A stretch of 52,341 nt of DNA from an uncultured beta proteobacterium (GCA_903873485.1 CAIQOO010000085.1:1-52341), one strand, 5' to 3'. Numbered from the stretch's first letter, positions 1 through 9,144 are shown. Notes: generated from the letters alone by a model not told the origin. Made by a program: numbers and translations.

Positions 1-354
1 GTAAATGAAGCGAAGAAAGCGCTTTAAAGAACGATTTCCGACGAATATGGAGGCGATTCAGGGCTGCAAGCACTCGCCAGGACGAACTCTTCATCATACC
101 GATGACCACATAGCCAAATCCCATTCAACTGAACCAGTGCCTAAAACTGCGAAAGCAAAAGAAACGGCAACAGAACGTTGATCAAAAAAAACAGCAATAC
201 ATTAGGTTTTATTGGAAACATCCCGTAAGTTGTTGATCTGTAAAGGACGCATGGTAGGTTTCCAATAAAGTCTATTGATATTCAATATCTCATGCTGGTG
301 CCTGGAACTGACACCAGCACACCGATGTCTTGATTATCAGATAAAACTAGTTTT
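1..354. other. Gene-poor left end
   Basis: No convincing gene. A 58-codon frame opens at ATG 5 directly after a TAA and ends at 181; its product is short and very basic (starts MKRRKRFKERF) and I do not recognise it. Two inverted repeats are visible: a perfect 12-bp pair TTTATTGGAAAC (208-219) and its complement (258-269) with a 38-base loop, and an 8-bp hairpin TGCTGGTG/CACCAGCA (293-319). Neither is followed by a T run, so neither looks like an intrinsic terminator. Confidence 0.4.
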
Positions 355-413
355 GTAGCTAAAAAGGCTTCAAACGTAGCAAAAAAGGCTACGATCGAAG
401 CGATAATTGCTAC
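355..413. promoter_or_regulatory. Three 17-bp palindromic boxes at 21-bp spacing
   Basis: Three imperfect palindromes start at 355, 376 and 397: GTAGC-N7-GCTTC, GTAGC-N7-GCTAC and GAAGC-N7-GCTAC. The starts are exactly 21 bp apart, two helical turns, so the sites face the same side of the DNA. The third ends two bases before ATG 416 and contains GATAAT (402-407), a plausible -10. This suggests an operator for the winged-helix protein encoded immediately downstream (inference). Confidence 0.7.
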
Positions 414-415
414 TT

Positions 416-1018
416 ATGCTGACTGATCTTCTCCTTGGAAGCTACCGCAAGAAGGTGCTGGGCCTGTTGTTGCTGCATCCCGATACCGACTACCACGTCC
501 GCGAACTGGCGCGGCAAACCAACACAGCCGCCGGCACCTTGCATAAAGAACTGTCGCGCTTGGCAGGTGCCGGGCTGTTGCTGCGCAAAACCGTGGGCAA
601 CCAGGTGCGCTACCAGGCCAACCAACAATGCCCGGTTTTCCCAGAACTGGCAGGATTGCTGCGCAAAACCACCGGTGCGGCTGAAATTCTGACCCATGCG
701 CTGGTGCCGCTTGCGCCACCGTTGGCGCTGATATTCGGCTCTGTCGCCAGCGGCAGCGAAACTGTCAACAGCGACATTGACCTGTTGGTGATCGGCGACA
801 TCGGATTTGCCGATGTGGTGTGCGCCACCCACCCGGCCCAAGCCGAGTTGGGACGGGAAATCAACCCGGTGCTGTACAGCGCCCAGGAATTTAAACGCCG
901 GGTGGACGAACAAGACCCCTTCGTGACAGGCCTGCTGGCCAAACCCAAAATATTTTTAATCGGAAGCCACCATGACCTTAGCCAATTTGCTGGCCATCCA
1001 CAGGCTGCTGGCGTTTAG
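416..1018 (+). CDS. Winged-helix/MNT nucleotidyltransferase antitoxin-like protein
   Basis: This 200-residue protein has an N-terminal winged helix-turn-helix of ArsR-like type (about residues 5-70, with HVRELARQTN and GTLHKELSRL) and a C-terminal minimal nucleotidyltransferase domain carrying GSVASGSETVNSDIDLLV, the G-S plus D-x-D active-site signature. In known HEPN/MNT pairs the MNT protein is the antitoxin and in some cases adenylylates the HEPN toxin; here it would also be the DNA-binding repressor. I prefer ATG 416 over TTG 407 because box 3 of the operator spans 407. There is no clear Shine-Dalgarno, so the message may be leaderless if the -10 at 402-407 is used. It overlaps the next gene by 47 bases, which implies translational coupling. 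Confidence 0.8.
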   Translation: MLTDLLLGSYRKKVLGLLLLHPDTDYHVRELARQTNTAAGTLHKELSRLAGAGLLLRKTVGNQVRYQANQQCPVFPELAGLLRKTTGAAEILTHALVPLAPPLALIFGSVASGSETVNSDIDLLVIGDIGFADVVCATHPAQAELGREINPVLYSAQEFKRRVDEQDPFVTGLLAKPKIFLIGSHHDLSQFAGHPQAAGV

Positions 1019-1424
1019 CGCCACGCCGACGGGTGTGCAACGCCTGCTGACTGCCGCCACGCGCAACCTGGCGGATGCCAAGATAGCTCAGCTCAGCGCC
1101 GAAAACCGCTTTGATGCGGCTTACAAATGCATCATGCAATGCGCCATGCTGGGGCTGTGGGCGAATGGCTATCGGACTTCCACCAGCCAGCCCGGTCATC
1201 ACCAAACGGCCTTGCAAGCCTTGCCGCTCACCATGGGCTTGCCCAATAATGTGATCATCGTGCTGGATGCCCTGCGCAAACAGCGCCATCTGAACGACTA
1301 TGAAGGTGGCCCGATCAGTGATGGCGTGGTCAGCGAATGCATCACCCAAGCGGAAGGACTGTTGGCCCACACACACCGATTCCTGCAAACCCGGTTTCCT
1401 GATTTGCTGGTCAACAGGGAATAA
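972..1424 (+). CDS. HEPN-domain toxin-like protein
   Basis: This is a 150-residue all-helical protein. Residues near 111-121 read RKQRHLNDYEG, which fits the R-x(3-5)-H/DY type motif of HEPN proteins encoded next to MNT nucleotidyltransferases. Known members are RNases whose tyrosine near the motif is modified by the MNT partner; Y119 here would be the candidate target (inference). The start overlaps the MNT gene by 47 bases in another frame. The 170 bases after it hold no terminator but carry a dispersed element before hisI. Confidence 0.72.
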   Translation: MTLANLLAIHRLLAFSATPTGVQRLLTAATRNLADAKIAQLSAENRFDAAYKCIMQCAMLGLWANGYRTSTSQPGHHQTALQALPLTMGLPNNVIIVLDALRKQRHLNDYEGGPISDGVVSECITQAEGLLAHTHRFLQTRFPDLLVNRE

Positions 1425-1525
1425 CAAGTGATGTTGTAGAGGGGATGCAGTATTCGCCAATTGAGTGTTGATGTGGGGCGCACTGCTACGGATTTTTGCC
1501 ATGATTTATGTATAAAAATGCCCTC

Positions 1526-1568
1526 TAGCCCTTATGAATACTGCGCAAGAAGCTATTTAATTTATAGC
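1526..1568 (+). repeat. Dispersed short element, copy 1
   Basis: First of 12 related 43-51 bp elements. Consensus blocks in order are GCCCTTATG, about seven variable bases, GCGCAAGCAGCTATT, one variable base, AATTTATAGC. The 3' part can fold as GCTAT-N7-ATAGC. This copy is intergenic, 26 bases upstream of hisI, where hisF would normally be. Confidence 0.75.
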
Positions 1569-1594
1569 ATTTTTTTATCATCGACAATGTCGCC

Positions 1595-1996
1595 ATGAAC
1601 TTTATTGACACCATCAAATGGGATGCGCAGGGGCTGGTGCCAGTGATCGCGCAAGAGCGAAGCAGCGGCGACGTGCTGATGCTGGCCTGGATGAACCGCG
1701 AAGCCTTGCAGAAAACCGCCGAACTGGGTCGTGCCGTCTATTTCAGCCGCTCGCGCAACAAGCTGTGGTTCAAGGGCGAAGAATCCGGCCATGTGCAAAC
1801 CGTGCATGAAATCCGCCTCGACTGCGATGCCGACGTGGTGCTGCTCAAAGTCACGCAAATTGGCCACACGCCCGGCATTGCCTGCCACACTGGTCGGCAT
1901 AGCTGTTTTTTCAGGGTGCATGAAAATGGCGAGTGGAAAGTAACCGAACCGGTTTTGAAAGACCCCAAGACCATGTACCACAGCAAGCCAGTCTGA
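1595..1996 (+). CDS. hisI: Phosphoribosyl-AMP cyclohydrolase
   Basis: This cytoplasmic enzyme opens the purine ring of phosphoribosyl-AMP, the third step of histidine synthesis. The 133-residue length is normal for a stand-alone HisI not fused to HisE. The Mg-binding cluster [10 protein letters not shown] and the Zn-ligand segment [13 protein letters not shown] are intact. In relatives hisI directly follows hisF; here it follows a toxin-antitoxin pair and a dispersed element, and a DUF262 gene separates it from hisE. Confidence 0.95.
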   Translation: MNFIDTIKWDAQGLVPVIAQERSSGDVLMLAWMNREALQKTAELGRAVYFSRSRNKLWFKGEESGHVQTVHEIRLDCDADVVLLKVTQIGHTPGIACHTGRHSCFFRVHENGEWKVTEPVLKDPKTMYHSKPV

Positions 1997-2014
1997 ACCT
2001 GCAGGAATGAGACC

Positions 2015-3811
2015 GTGAAAGTCCAGAAATATGCAGTCAATCAGTATTTGATTGAAAGCGTGCTGTCCAAAGTCAAAGAGGGAGAAATTGCCATTCCTGA
2101 AATTCAGCGACCGTTTGTCTGGGATGCCGCCCAGGTACGCGATTTGCTGGATTCACTTTACCAAGGGTATCCGGTGGGTTATCTGATTGCTTGGCGCAAC
2201 CCGGATGTGAAGTTGAAAGATGGTTCCACAGCATCAGGCAAGATGATTCTGATAGACGGTCAGCAGCGCATCACGGCCTTGACGGCAGCGGTTCTTGGAC
2301 AACCGGTTGTCAACAAGGAATATCGCAAGGTACGCGTCTCGATTGCCTTTCACCCGATTGATGAGCGCTTTGAGGTGAGCAATCCGGCGATTGCCAAGGA
2401 CGCAGCCTGGATTCCCGATGTGGCGGCACTGGTCAGCGGCGCAGTTGATTTGTTTGATGCCGTCGAAAAATACTTGCTTGAAAATCCGCAAGCCGAAAAA
2501 GCCAAGGTAAAAGACAGCCTGAGAAATTTGACAGATATTGCCAAGAAGCAAATCGGGTTGATCGAGCTCTCGCATGATCTTGGTATAGAAACCGTGACGG
2601 AAATATTTATCCGCATCAATTCAAAAGGAACGGTACTCTCCCAGGCTGACTTTGCGATGTCCAAGATTGCAGCCGATCAACTGTATGGCGGGCAGCAGAT
2701 CAGAAAATGCATTGACTACTTTTGTCATCTGGCCGTGGCACCCGAGTTTTTGACTGCCATCAAGGAAAATGACAGCGAGTTTGCCGCGACACCCTATTTT
2801 CAGAAAATGCTCTGGCTGGAAAATGAAAACGATGACTTGTACGACCCCAGCTATAACGATTTATTGCGGGTCGCGTTTACCAGCGAGTTTGGCCGGGGTA
2901 AACTGGCTGATCTGGTCAGTTTATTGTCGGGCCGAAACTTTGAAACCAAAAAATACGAAGAGACGATTGCCGAGGAATCATTTGCCAGGCTGAACAAGGG
3001 TGTTCTCGAATTTATCAACAAAGCCAATTTCAACAGCTTCGTGATGATTATCAAGGCTGCGGGGTTTATTTCCAATGTGATGATCCGGTCGCGTGGAGCC
3101 TTGAATTTCGCCTATATTGTTTATTTGCGGCTTCGCTCTCAGAGTATCTCCAATAGCTTGATTGCTTCGTCTGTGAGTCGCTGGTTTGTGATGTCGGTGC
3201 TGACAGGCCGCTATTCCGGCTCCTCGGAGACGCAGTTCGACAAAGATGTCCGCCAAATTGGCATTGGCGATTTTGCTGAAATCCTGGGTCAGGTTGAACA
3301 GGCCGAGCTTTCAAGCGTGTTTTGGGAGGTTGGTCTCAAGCAGCAGTTGGCGACTTCGGGCACCAACAGCCCTTATTTTTGGGTGTTTGTGGCAGCACAG
3401 GTGCGGGCCAACGACAAAGGCTTGTTGTCCAAAGATGTTGCTGTGCGTGAGCTGGTTAGCCATGTTGGCGATATTCACCATATTTTCCCGAAGGATGTGC
3501 TCAAGAAAGCTGGCCTGACGCGCAGTCAATACAACCAGATTGCCAATCTGGTCTATACGCAGCAAGAGGTCAACATCAAAATTGGCAACAAGATACCCGT
3601 TACCTACTTTGCCGACATGCGCTTGCAATGCAGCGGAGGGCCGATCAAGTATGGTGCCATTGCTGATCTTGATACATTAAAAAATAACCTTGATACAAAC
3701 TGTGTGCCGGTTCAAACGATGGATATGGGTATTAGTGATTTTGATCAATTCCTGACTTTGAGACGCTCTTTAATGGCTGACAAGATTCGTGCTTTTTACC
3801 AAAGCTTGTAA
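2015..3811 (+). CDS. DUF262/HNH protein (GmrSD-like restriction family)
   Basis: This 598-residue protein opens with a DUF262 domain (about residues 1-230), a ParB-like nucleotide-dependent fold seen in GmrS/GmrD type IV restriction enzymes; [19 protein letters not shown] and the signature [13 protein letters not shown] (around residue 80) are clear. The C-terminal part carries [13 protein letters not shown] followed by NQIANLVY and IGNKIP, an HNH-like metal finger. It may be a single-gene defence nuclease; its DNA target cannot be read from sequence. GTG 2015 has AGGA at 2003-2006. It sits 18 bases after hisI and 31 before hisE, in the same direction, so it is probably read with the histidine genes. 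Its GC content looks lower than its neighbours, suggesting acquisition. Confidence 0.85.
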   Translation: MKVQKYAVNQYLIESVLSKVKEGEIAIPEIQRPFVWDAAQVRDLLDSLYQGYPVGYLIAWRNPDVKLKDGSTASGKMILIDGQQRITALTAAVLGQPVVNKEYRKVRVSIAFHPIDERFEVSNPAIAKDAAWIPDVAALVSGAVDLFDAVEKYLLENPQAEKAKVKDSLRNLTDIAKKQIGLIELSHDLGIETVTEIFIRINSKGTVLSQADFAMSKIAADQLYGGQQIRKCIDYFCHLAVAPEFLTAIKENDSEFAATPYFQKMLWLENENDDLYDPSYNDLLRVAFTSEFGRGKLADLVSLLSGRNFETKKYEETIAEESFARLNKGVLEFINKANFNSFVMIIKAAGFISNVMIRSRGALNFAYIVYLRLRSQSISNSLIASSVSRWFVMSVLTGRYSGSSETQFDKDVRQIGIGDFAEILGQVEQAELSSVFWEVGLKQQLATSGTNSPYFWVFVAAQVRANDKGLLSKDVAVRELVSHVGDIHHIFPKDVLKKAGLTRSQYNQIANLVYTQQEVNIKIGNKIPVTYFADMRLQCSGGPIKYGAIADLDTLKNNLDTNCVPVQTMDMGISDFDQFLTLRRSLMADKIRAFYQSL

Positions 3812-3842
3812 TTTTTATTGGATTTAATGGAATACAAATCAA

Positions 3843-4235
3843 ATGAAAACGACTGACTCATTGCCTGATTCGCTGGCAGCGTTGGCTGCCGTGATCGAAA
3901 GCCGCCTGCCGGCACATGGCGGTGACCCGCAGGCCAGCTATGTGGCACGCCTGCTGCACAAGGGGCCGGACGCCTTTTTGAAGAAAATTGGCGAAGAGGC
4001 CTGCGAAGTGGTAATGGCCGCCAAGGATGCCGACCATGGTGGCGACAAGGCCAAAATCGTCTATGAAGTGGCCGACCTGTGGTTTCACTGCATGGTGGCG
4101 CTGGCGCACTATGGCCTGACACCGGCTGATGTGGTGGCCGAACTGGAGCGTCGTGCCGGTACCAGCGGACTTGAAGAAAAGGCCTTGCGCAAGGCATCGG
4201 CCCGGGAAACCAGCAAGCAGGAAGACCAGCCATGA
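3843..4235 (+). CDS. hisE: Phosphoribosyl-ATP pyrophosphatase
   Basis: It hydrolyses phosphoribosyl-ATP to phosphoribosyl-AMP, step two of histidine synthesis. At 130 residues it is a complete MazG-like helical enzyme with metal-ligand motifs [16 protein letters not shown] (about 47-62) and [10 protein letters not shown]. The ATG at 3843 has only a weak GGA upstream. The stop overlaps the next start by ATGA, so it is coupled to the membrane-protein gene. Confidence 0.93.
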   Translation: MKTTDSLPDSLAALAAVIESRLPAHGGDPQASYVARLLHKGPDAFLKKIGEEACEVVMAAKDADHGGDKAKIVYEVADLWFHCMVALAHYGLTPADVVAELERRAGTSGLEEKALRKASARETSKQEDQP

Positions 4236-4651
4236 CACAAGATTTCAGTCGCCATGAACCATCGCCGGGCGCGGTGGATGGCGTTGACCTGCAACAACTT
4301 AACGCGCTCAACACCATTGGCACCATCAGTTATGTGCTGCACCTGATCGTCGCTGTCGCGGCCTTGATTCCAGGTGGCCAGTTTGGGCCGATCTTGCTGA
4401 TCGCGGCACTGCTGATTGACCTGATCAAACGCGATAATGCAGCGGGCACCTGGCAGGCATCGCACTTTCGCTGGCGCATTCGCACCGTCATCATTGCCGG
4501 CCTGTTGTACCTGCTGACAGCACCGCTGTTTTTGCTGTTTTACATTCCGGGTGCCCTTGCCTGGCTGTTGATTTCAATCTGGTTTTTGTACCGCATCGTG
4601 ACTGGTTTGGTACGCATGAACAAGGGCCGCCCAATGGAGTTTTCAGCATGA
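4232..4651 (+). CDS. DUF4870-type small membrane protein
   Basis: This 139-residue inner-membrane protein has about three hydrophobic segments (roughly residues 30-65, 85-103 and 105-127) and resembles DUF4870 proteins; function is unknown. It overlaps hisE and the HIT gene by ATGA at both ends. A gene of this type in the his-tat interval is common in Comamonadaceae (from memory), so it is probably native to the operon. Confidence 0.75.
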   Translation: MTQDFSRHEPSPGAVDGVDLQQLNALNTIGTISYVLHLIVAVAALIPGGQFGPILLIAALLIDLIKRDNAAGTWQASHFRWRIRTVIIAGLLYLLTAPLFLLFYIPGALAWLLISIWFLYRIVTGLVRMNKGRPMEFSA

Positions 4652-5022
4652 TTGAACAGATTGTTCAAACCGATCCGGATTGCCTGTTCTGCAAAATTGC
4701 GGCCGGCAAAATTCCGTCCAAAATGGTTTATCAGGATGATGAGTTTTATGCCTTTCATGACATTCACCCATCGGCGCCGGTGCATTTTTTGATTGTCCCG
4801 AGGCTGCATATCCCGTCGATGGCGCAGTTGACGACTGACCATGCTGCCATGATGGGGCGCATCATGGTGCTGGTGCCCAGGCTGGCCTTGCAGGAGGGCT
4901 GCAACCCTTACCCCAAGGGCGGTTTTCGAATGCTATGCAATACCGGGGCTGAAGGGGCGCAGGATATTCACCATCTGCATATTCATGTGATGGGCGGCCC
5001 GCGGCCCTGGCTGCGGGGCTAA
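4648..5022 (+). CDS. HIT family nucleotide hydrolase (HinT-like)
   Basis: This 124-residue histidine-triad protein carries the active-site motif [10 protein letters not shown] near its C-terminus and the N-terminal [14 protein letters not shown] segment typical of HinT. Such enzymes hydrolyse phosphoramidates of AMP. It starts inside the last codons of the membrane-protein gene (ATGA) and is followed 68 bases later by tatA. Confidence 0.92.
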   Translation: MIEQIVQTDPDCLFCKIAAGKIPSKMVYQDDEFYAFHDIHPSAPVHFLIVPRLHIPSMAQLTTDHAAMMGRIMVLVPRLALQEGCNPYPKGGFRMLCNTGAEGAQDIHHLHIHVMGGPRPWLRG

Positions 5023-5090
5023 TTGATTTACCCGAGGTGCCGCATGTGGGGGCACCGCTTAAAATCCGGTCAATTCCTCAGGAGATTGTT

Positions 5091-5333
5091 ATGGGCTCGT
5101 TTTCAATTTGGCATTGGCTGGTGGTTCTATTGATTGTGGTCATCGTATTTGGCACCAAGAAGCTCAAAAACATCGGCAGTGATTTGGGCGGTGCCGTCAA
5201 GGGTTTCAAAGACGGCATGAAAGACGGTGGCACAGCGCCGCAAGACCAGGCCGCTGCGCCCGCGCAAGTAGCCAGCTCGGCGGCTGCCAGCGACAAGACC
5301 ACGATTGATGTGGAAGTCAGGCAAAAGTCCTGA
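5091..5333 (+). CDS. tatA: Sec-independent translocase subunit TatA
   Basis: It is the pore-forming subunit of the twin-arginine export system in the inner membrane. The 80-residue protein has one N-terminal membrane helix followed by the amphipathic hinge segment [20 protein letters not shown] and an Ala/Gln-rich tail. I chose ATG 5091, with CAGGAG at 5079-5084, over an upstream in-frame ATG at 5037 that would bury the membrane anchor. The Rieske protein encoded at 10.9 kb is a typical Tat substrate. Confidence 0.95.
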   Translation: MGSFSIWHWLVVLLIVVIVFGTKKLKNIGSDLGGAVKGFKDGMKDGGTAPQDQAAAPAQVASSAAASDKTTIDVEVRQKS

Positions 5334-5368
5334 TGACGGTGTTCTTGTTTTGATGTTGCAGTGCGCCC

Positions 5369-5839
5369 ATGATTGACCTGGGTATTTCCAAACTGGCTTT
5401 GATTGGTGCCGTGGCGCTGATCGTGATTGGTCCGGAAAAGCTGCCGGGGGTGGCCCGCATGGTCGGCACTTTGCTGGGCAAGGCGCAGCGCTACATGGCC
5501 GATGTCAAGGCCGAAGTCAACCGTTCCATGGAACTCGACGAGCTCAAGAAAATGAAGGAAACGGTCGAAAGTGCTGCCAAAGACGTGAGCCAGTCAATGC
5601 AATCCGGTGCCGCTGATTTCGAGAAGTCCTGGGCCGAGGCCACCGGCATGGCCGCCGACAGCAGCGCGGTGGTGACCAGCATGCCGGAGTCGATGCCCGC
5701 CTATCGGCATCCCCAAAAGAACTGGCGTCTCAAGCAGGGCGCCATGCCCAACTGGTACAAAGCCCGCGCTGGTGTACGCACCCATGTCCAGTCGGGGGCG
5801 GCCCGGGTCGCGCGTTTTCGGCCAGGCAAGTTTCATTAA
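5369..5839 (+). CDS. tatB: Sec-independent translocase subunit TatB
   Basis: TatB forms the twin-arginine signal receptor with TatC. The 156-residue protein has an N-terminal membrane helix with the IGPEKLPG hinge, a charged amphipathic region and a basic tail. Its TAA overlaps the tatC ATG (TAATG), which implies coupled translation. Confidence 0.93.
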   Translation: MIDLGISKLALIGAVALIVIGPEKLPGVARMVGTLLGKAQRYMADVKAEVNRSMELDELKKMKETVESAAKDVSQSMQSGAADFEKSWAEATGMAADSSAVVTSMPESMPAYRHPQKNWRLKQGAMPNWYKARAGVRTHVQSGAARVARFRPGKFH

Positions 5840-6630
5840 TGGCCAACTCCTCCAAAAAAGAAGACGAGCTGGCAGGCTCGGAGCAGCCGTTTGTGCAGCA
5901 TCTGGTGGAATTGCGCGACCGACTGGTCAAGGCGACCATCGCCATTGCGGTGGTGGCCCTGGTGCTGGCGGCTTTTCCCGGCCCTGCCGCGCTTTATGAT
6001 TTGATGGCAGCACCGCTGGTGGCGCATTTGCCCAAAGGCTCGACGCTGATTGCCACCTCGGTCATTTCGCCCTTCATGGTGCCGCTCAAGGTGCTGTTGA
6101 TGGCGGCTTTTCTGCTGGCCTTGCCGGTCGTGCTCTACCAGTTGTGGGCGTTTGTGGCACCGGGCCTGTATTCGCATGAGAAAAAACTGGTGCTGCCGCT
6201 GGTGGTGTCGAGCACCGTGCTGTTTTTTGTCGGGGTGGCGTTTTGCTACTTTTTTGTATTTGGCCGGGTGTTTGCCTTTATCCAGAGCTTTGCGCCCAAA
6301 AGCATCACCGCGTCACCCGATATTGAAGCCTATTTGAGCTTTGTGCTGTCGATGTTTCTGGCCTTTGGCATGGCGTTTGAAGTGCCGGTGGTGGTGGTGG
6401 TGCTGGCCCGCATGGGCATTTTCAGCATCGAGAAGCTCAAGCAGTTCCGTGGCTATTTTGTCGTGCTGGCCTTCATCATTGCGGCCATTGTGACGCCACC
6501 CGATGTGGTGTCGCAACTGGCGCTGGCGATACCGATGTGTTTGCTGTACGAGGTGGGCATCTGGGCGGCCCAGGTGTTCATCCGGCACACCAAGGCGCCA
6601 GAAGATTCGGCCCCCGCGTCATCGTCCTGA
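5839..6630 (+). CDS. tatC: Sec-independent translocase subunit TatC
   Basis: This 263-residue protein has six membrane helices and recognises twin-arginine signal peptides. The N-terminal QHLVELRDRLVKA motif and periplasmic loop SFAPKSI are typical. It ends the hisI-tatC transcription unit; the convergent protease gene ends two bases away, with no obvious terminator between them. Confidence 0.95.
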   Translation: MANSSKKEDELAGSEQPFVQHLVELRDRLVKATIAIAVVALVLAAFPGPAALYDLMAAPLVAHLPKGSTLIATSVISPFMVPLKVLLMAAFLLALPVVLYQLWAFVAPGLYSHEKKLVLPLVVSSTVLFFVGVAFCYFFVFGRVFAFIQSFAPKSITASPDIEAYLSFVLSMFLAFGMAFEVPVVVVVLARMGIFSIEKLKQFRGYFVVLAFIIAAIVTPPDVVSQLALAIPMCLLYEVGIWAAQVFIRHTKAPEDSAPASSS

Positions 6631-6632
6631 GC

Positions 6633-7778
6633 CTATTGCGCTGCTGGCCGACGGGGCTTGGGCCGAACACCTGGTGCAATTTGCAGACCGATCTTGCCAG
6701 GTCCGCGCTGAACATCAAACACGGCGCTGGTTCCCGGCTTGAGGCTCGCCACCGCAGTCAGCAGCTCGGGCACGCTGACAATCGCCTGCCCGGCCACTGC
6801 AGTCACCACATCGCCAGGCTTCATGCCGCCTTTGGCTGCCGGGCCATTTTGCAAAACGCCGGTGATGATGACCCCTTGCCGGGCCTCCACGCCAAAGGTC
6901 TGGGCCAGTTCCGGCGTCAGTTCATTGGGTTCGACGCCAATCCAGCCGCGCGTGACCTGGCCGTCTTTGACAATGCCTTCGAGCACCATCTTGGCAGTCG
7001 ATACCGGAATGGCAAAACCAATGCCCATGCTGCCGCCGGAGCGCGAATAAATCGCCGTGTTGATGCCCAGCAGGTTGCCGTTGGTATCGACCAGTGCACC
7101 ACCCGAGTTGCCGGGGTTGATGGCGGCATCGGTCTGGATGAAGTTCTCAAAGGTGTTGATGCCCAACTGGTTGCGCCCGAGCGCGCTGACAATGCCGCTG
7201 GTCACTGTCTGGCCGACACCAAACGGGTTGCCGATGGCCAGCACTTGGTCGCCTACCTGCAACGCATTGGAGTTGCCCAGCACAATCACCGGCAGCCGGT
7301 CCAGCGCGATTTTGAGGACAGCCAGATCCGACTCGGGGTCGGTGCCGATCACCTGGGCACGGGCGCGGCGGCTGTCATTGAGGATCACCTCAATCTCGTC
7401 GGCACTTTCCACTACATGGTTGTTGGTCAGGATATAGCCATCGGCGCTGACAATCACGCCACTGCCCAAGCCCACTTGTGGCTCATTTTGTTGCTCGCCA
7501 AAAAAGAACTTGAACCAGGGGTCGTTGCTGTGCGGCCCCTGGCGGGCGGTTTTGCTGGTGTTGATGCTGACCACGGCAGACGACGATTTTTGCGCCGCCA
7601 GCCGGAAACTGCCGGCCGGTGCCGCACCGGGGCTGCTGGTCGGCGCTTCCAGCACGGCGACTGCCGTGGCTGGCGCCACCCGCGGCCCCAGCCAGCCCGG
7701 CTTGAGTGTGCTCACCACAAAATAGGCGGCCAGCAGCACCGTGACCGATTGGGAAAACAGCAGCCAAAAACGTTTCAT
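6633..7778 (-). CDS. DegQ/DegS-type S1C serine protease with PDZ domain
   Basis: This is a periplasmic trypsin-like quality-control protease anchored or exported by an N-terminal hydrophobic helix (residues 5-25). The catalytic triad is visible as His in NNHVV (about 121), Asp in SDLAVLK (about 151) and Ser in GNSGGAL (about 225), followed by a single PDZ domain to the C-terminus at 381 residues. I took ATG 7778 over a TTG two codons upstream; neither has a good ribosome site. Its position after tatC is usual for the group. Confidence 0.9.
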   Translation of the reverse strand: MKRFWLLFSQSVTVLLAAYFVVSTLKPGWLGPRVAPATAVAVLEAPTSSPGAAPAGSFRLAAQKSSSAVVSINTSKTARQGPHSNDPWFKFFFGEQQNEPQVGLGSGVIVSADGYILTNNHVVESADEIEVILNDSRRARAQVIGTDPESDLAVLKIALDRLPVIVLGNSNALQVGDQVLAIGNPFGVGQTVTSGIVSALGRNQLGINTFENFIQTDAAINPGNSGGALVDTNGNLLGINTAIYSRSGGSMGIGFAIPVSTAKMVLEGIVKDGQVTRGWIGVEPNELTPELAQTFGVEARQGVIITGVLQNGPAAKGGMKPGDVVTAVAGQAIVSVPELLTAVASLKPGTSAVFDVQRGPGKIGLQIAPGVRPKPRRPAAQ

Positions 7779-7913
7779 GGACAATAACGGAGGTGAGTCC
7801 GGCGTGGGGTAAGGGCCAAAATTGAGATGGTTTGGACGGATGCAGGCAGGTGGACAATAGCCGTCAAAGCCTTAGACTAACTTGTCAAATTGTAGGCGTA
7901 GCGTCAATTTTCA

Positions 7914-8288
7914 ATGCCCCAAAGCCGCACCATCGTTCATATTTATCCCGAGGCCGCAGCCAAGCCGGTGCTCGGTGCGCCCTGCAATGGCTGTGGTGTC
8001 TGCTGCCTGCTGGAGCCGTGTCCGCTGGGCCTGCTGCTGTGCGGGCGGCGCACCGGTGCCTGCGCTGTACTGCGCTGGCAGGCCGAGTTGCGGCAATACC
8101 GTTGTGGTGCCATCAGCATGCCCGATGCGGTATTGCAAGACCGGCTGCCGCGCGTTTTGCGCTGGCTGTCGCCCGCCTTGGCCCGGATTCTGGCGCGCTG
8201 GGCCAGACGCTGGGTCGCCGCAGGCGTGGGGTGCGACTGTGATGCCGAGGTTGCCGGCGCCGACTTGCCAGCGGATGTCCGGGGATAA
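7914..8288 (+). CDS. YkgJ-like cysteine-cluster protein
   Basis: This 124-residue protein has an N-terminal cluster of cysteines, CNGCGVCCLLEPC at about residues 24-36, with further cysteines at CGRRTGAC and YRCG, the pattern of YkgJ-family proteins thought to bind zinc or an Fe-S centre. Function is not established. It is divergent from the protease gene, with 135 bases between them, and lies 69 bases before the Nif3-like gene. Confidence 0.75.
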   Translation: MPQSRTIVHIYPEAAAKPVLGAPCNGCGVCCLLEPCPLGLLLCGRRTGACAVLRWQAELRQYRCGAISMPDAVLQDRLPRVLRWLSPALARILARWARRWVAAGVGCDCDAEVAGADLPADVRG

Positions 8289-8357
8289 AGCCCAGTCGGC
8301 CCAGTTCGCCGGAGCTTGTGACAGGCTTATCATCGCCCGCATGATGTTGAACGCCGC

Positions 8358-9122
8358 ATGCACATGATTCACCGCAATGAACTGCTGGGCGCTTTTGACG
8401 CTTTGCTGCAGCCCGAGCGGTTCAAAGACTTCGCGCCCAATGGCCTGCAGGTAGAAGGCCGCGACACGGTGCACCTCATCGTCTCCGGGGTCACCGCCAG
8501 CCGGGCACTGATCGAGGCGGCCATAGCGGCGCAAGCCGATGCCGTTTTTGTCCATCACGGTTTGTTCTGGCGTGGTCAGGATGGCCGGGTCACCGGCTGG
8601 ATGAAGCAGCGCCTGGCGCTGCTGCTGGCGCATGACATCAACCTGTTTGCCTACCACTTGCCGCTCGATGCGCACCCGGAGTTTGGCAACAATGCGCAAC
8701 TTGGCCTGAAACTCGGCCTGGTGAGTCGATCCCGCTTTGGCGAGCAAGACCTCGGTTTCATCGGTGAGCGCGCCGATGGCTTGGCGTTTGCCTCAGCCAC
8801 GCTGTTGGCCGATCATTTGAAATATATGCTAAATCGGCCTGTAACCCTTATAGACAGTGCGCAACGTGCTATTTATAATATAGCTTGGTGCAGTGGCGGC
8901 GGGCAAGGCTATTTTGAGTCCGCCATTGCTGCTGGTGCGGATGCCTTCATCACCGGTGAAATATCCGAACCGCAAGCACATTACGCCCGCGAGTGCGGTG
9001 TGGCCTATCTGGCGTGCGGCCACCATGCCTCCGAGCGTTATGGTGTCGCCGCCGTGGCCGGGCATATCGCCGCCCAATATGGCTTGCAGCATGAATTCAT
9101 CGACATCGACAACCCAGCCTGA
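8358..9122 (+). CDS. Nif3-like dinuclear metal-centre protein
   Basis: This 254-residue protein belongs to the Nif3/YbgI family, hexameric proteins with two metal ions. HHGLFWRGQ (about 55-63) and GHHASERYGV near the C-terminus are the metal-binding signatures. Cellular role is uncertain. ATG 8364 is an alternative start. Codons around 8838-8885 are made of a dispersed AT-rich element (copy 2), reading RPVTLIDSAQRAIYNIA without disturbing the frame. Confidence 0.92.
   Translation: MHMIHRNELLGAFDALLQPERFKDFAPNGLQVEGRDTVHLIVSGVTASRALIEAAIAAQADAVFVHHGLFWRGQDGRVTGWMKQRLALLLAHDINLFAYHLPLDAHPEFGNNAQLGLKLGLVSRSRFGEQDLGFIGERADGLAFASATLLADHLKYMLNRPVTLIDSAQRAIYNIAWCSGGGQGYFESAIAAGADAFITGEISEPQAHYARECGVAYLACGHHASERYGVAAVAGHIAAQYGLQHEFIDIDNPA
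8838..8885 (+). repeat. Dispersed short element, copy 2 (in the Nif3-like gene)
   Basis: It matches the element consensus (CCCTTATAG, GTGCGCAACGTGCTATT, ATATAGC) inside a coding region. Reading phase is GCC-CTT-ATG-like, the same as copies 6, 8, 9, 10 and 12. Confidence 0.7.
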
Positions 9123-9144
9123 TCAGCGCCAGAAAGCCTCATCC

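Noticed and set aside
5..181. 58-codon frame at the left edge as a gene
   Set aside because: No ribosome site, no recognisable family and very basic random-looking composition.
355..413. Three regularly spaced repeats as a tiny CRISPR array
   Set aside because: The units are 17-bp palindromes with 4-base spacers and lie directly before a repressor-type gene; operator sites fit better.
6537..7787. 416-codon plus-strand frame opposite the DegQ-type protease
   Set aside because: The minus-strand protease has its full catalytic triad and PDZ domain; the opposite frame is low-complexity.
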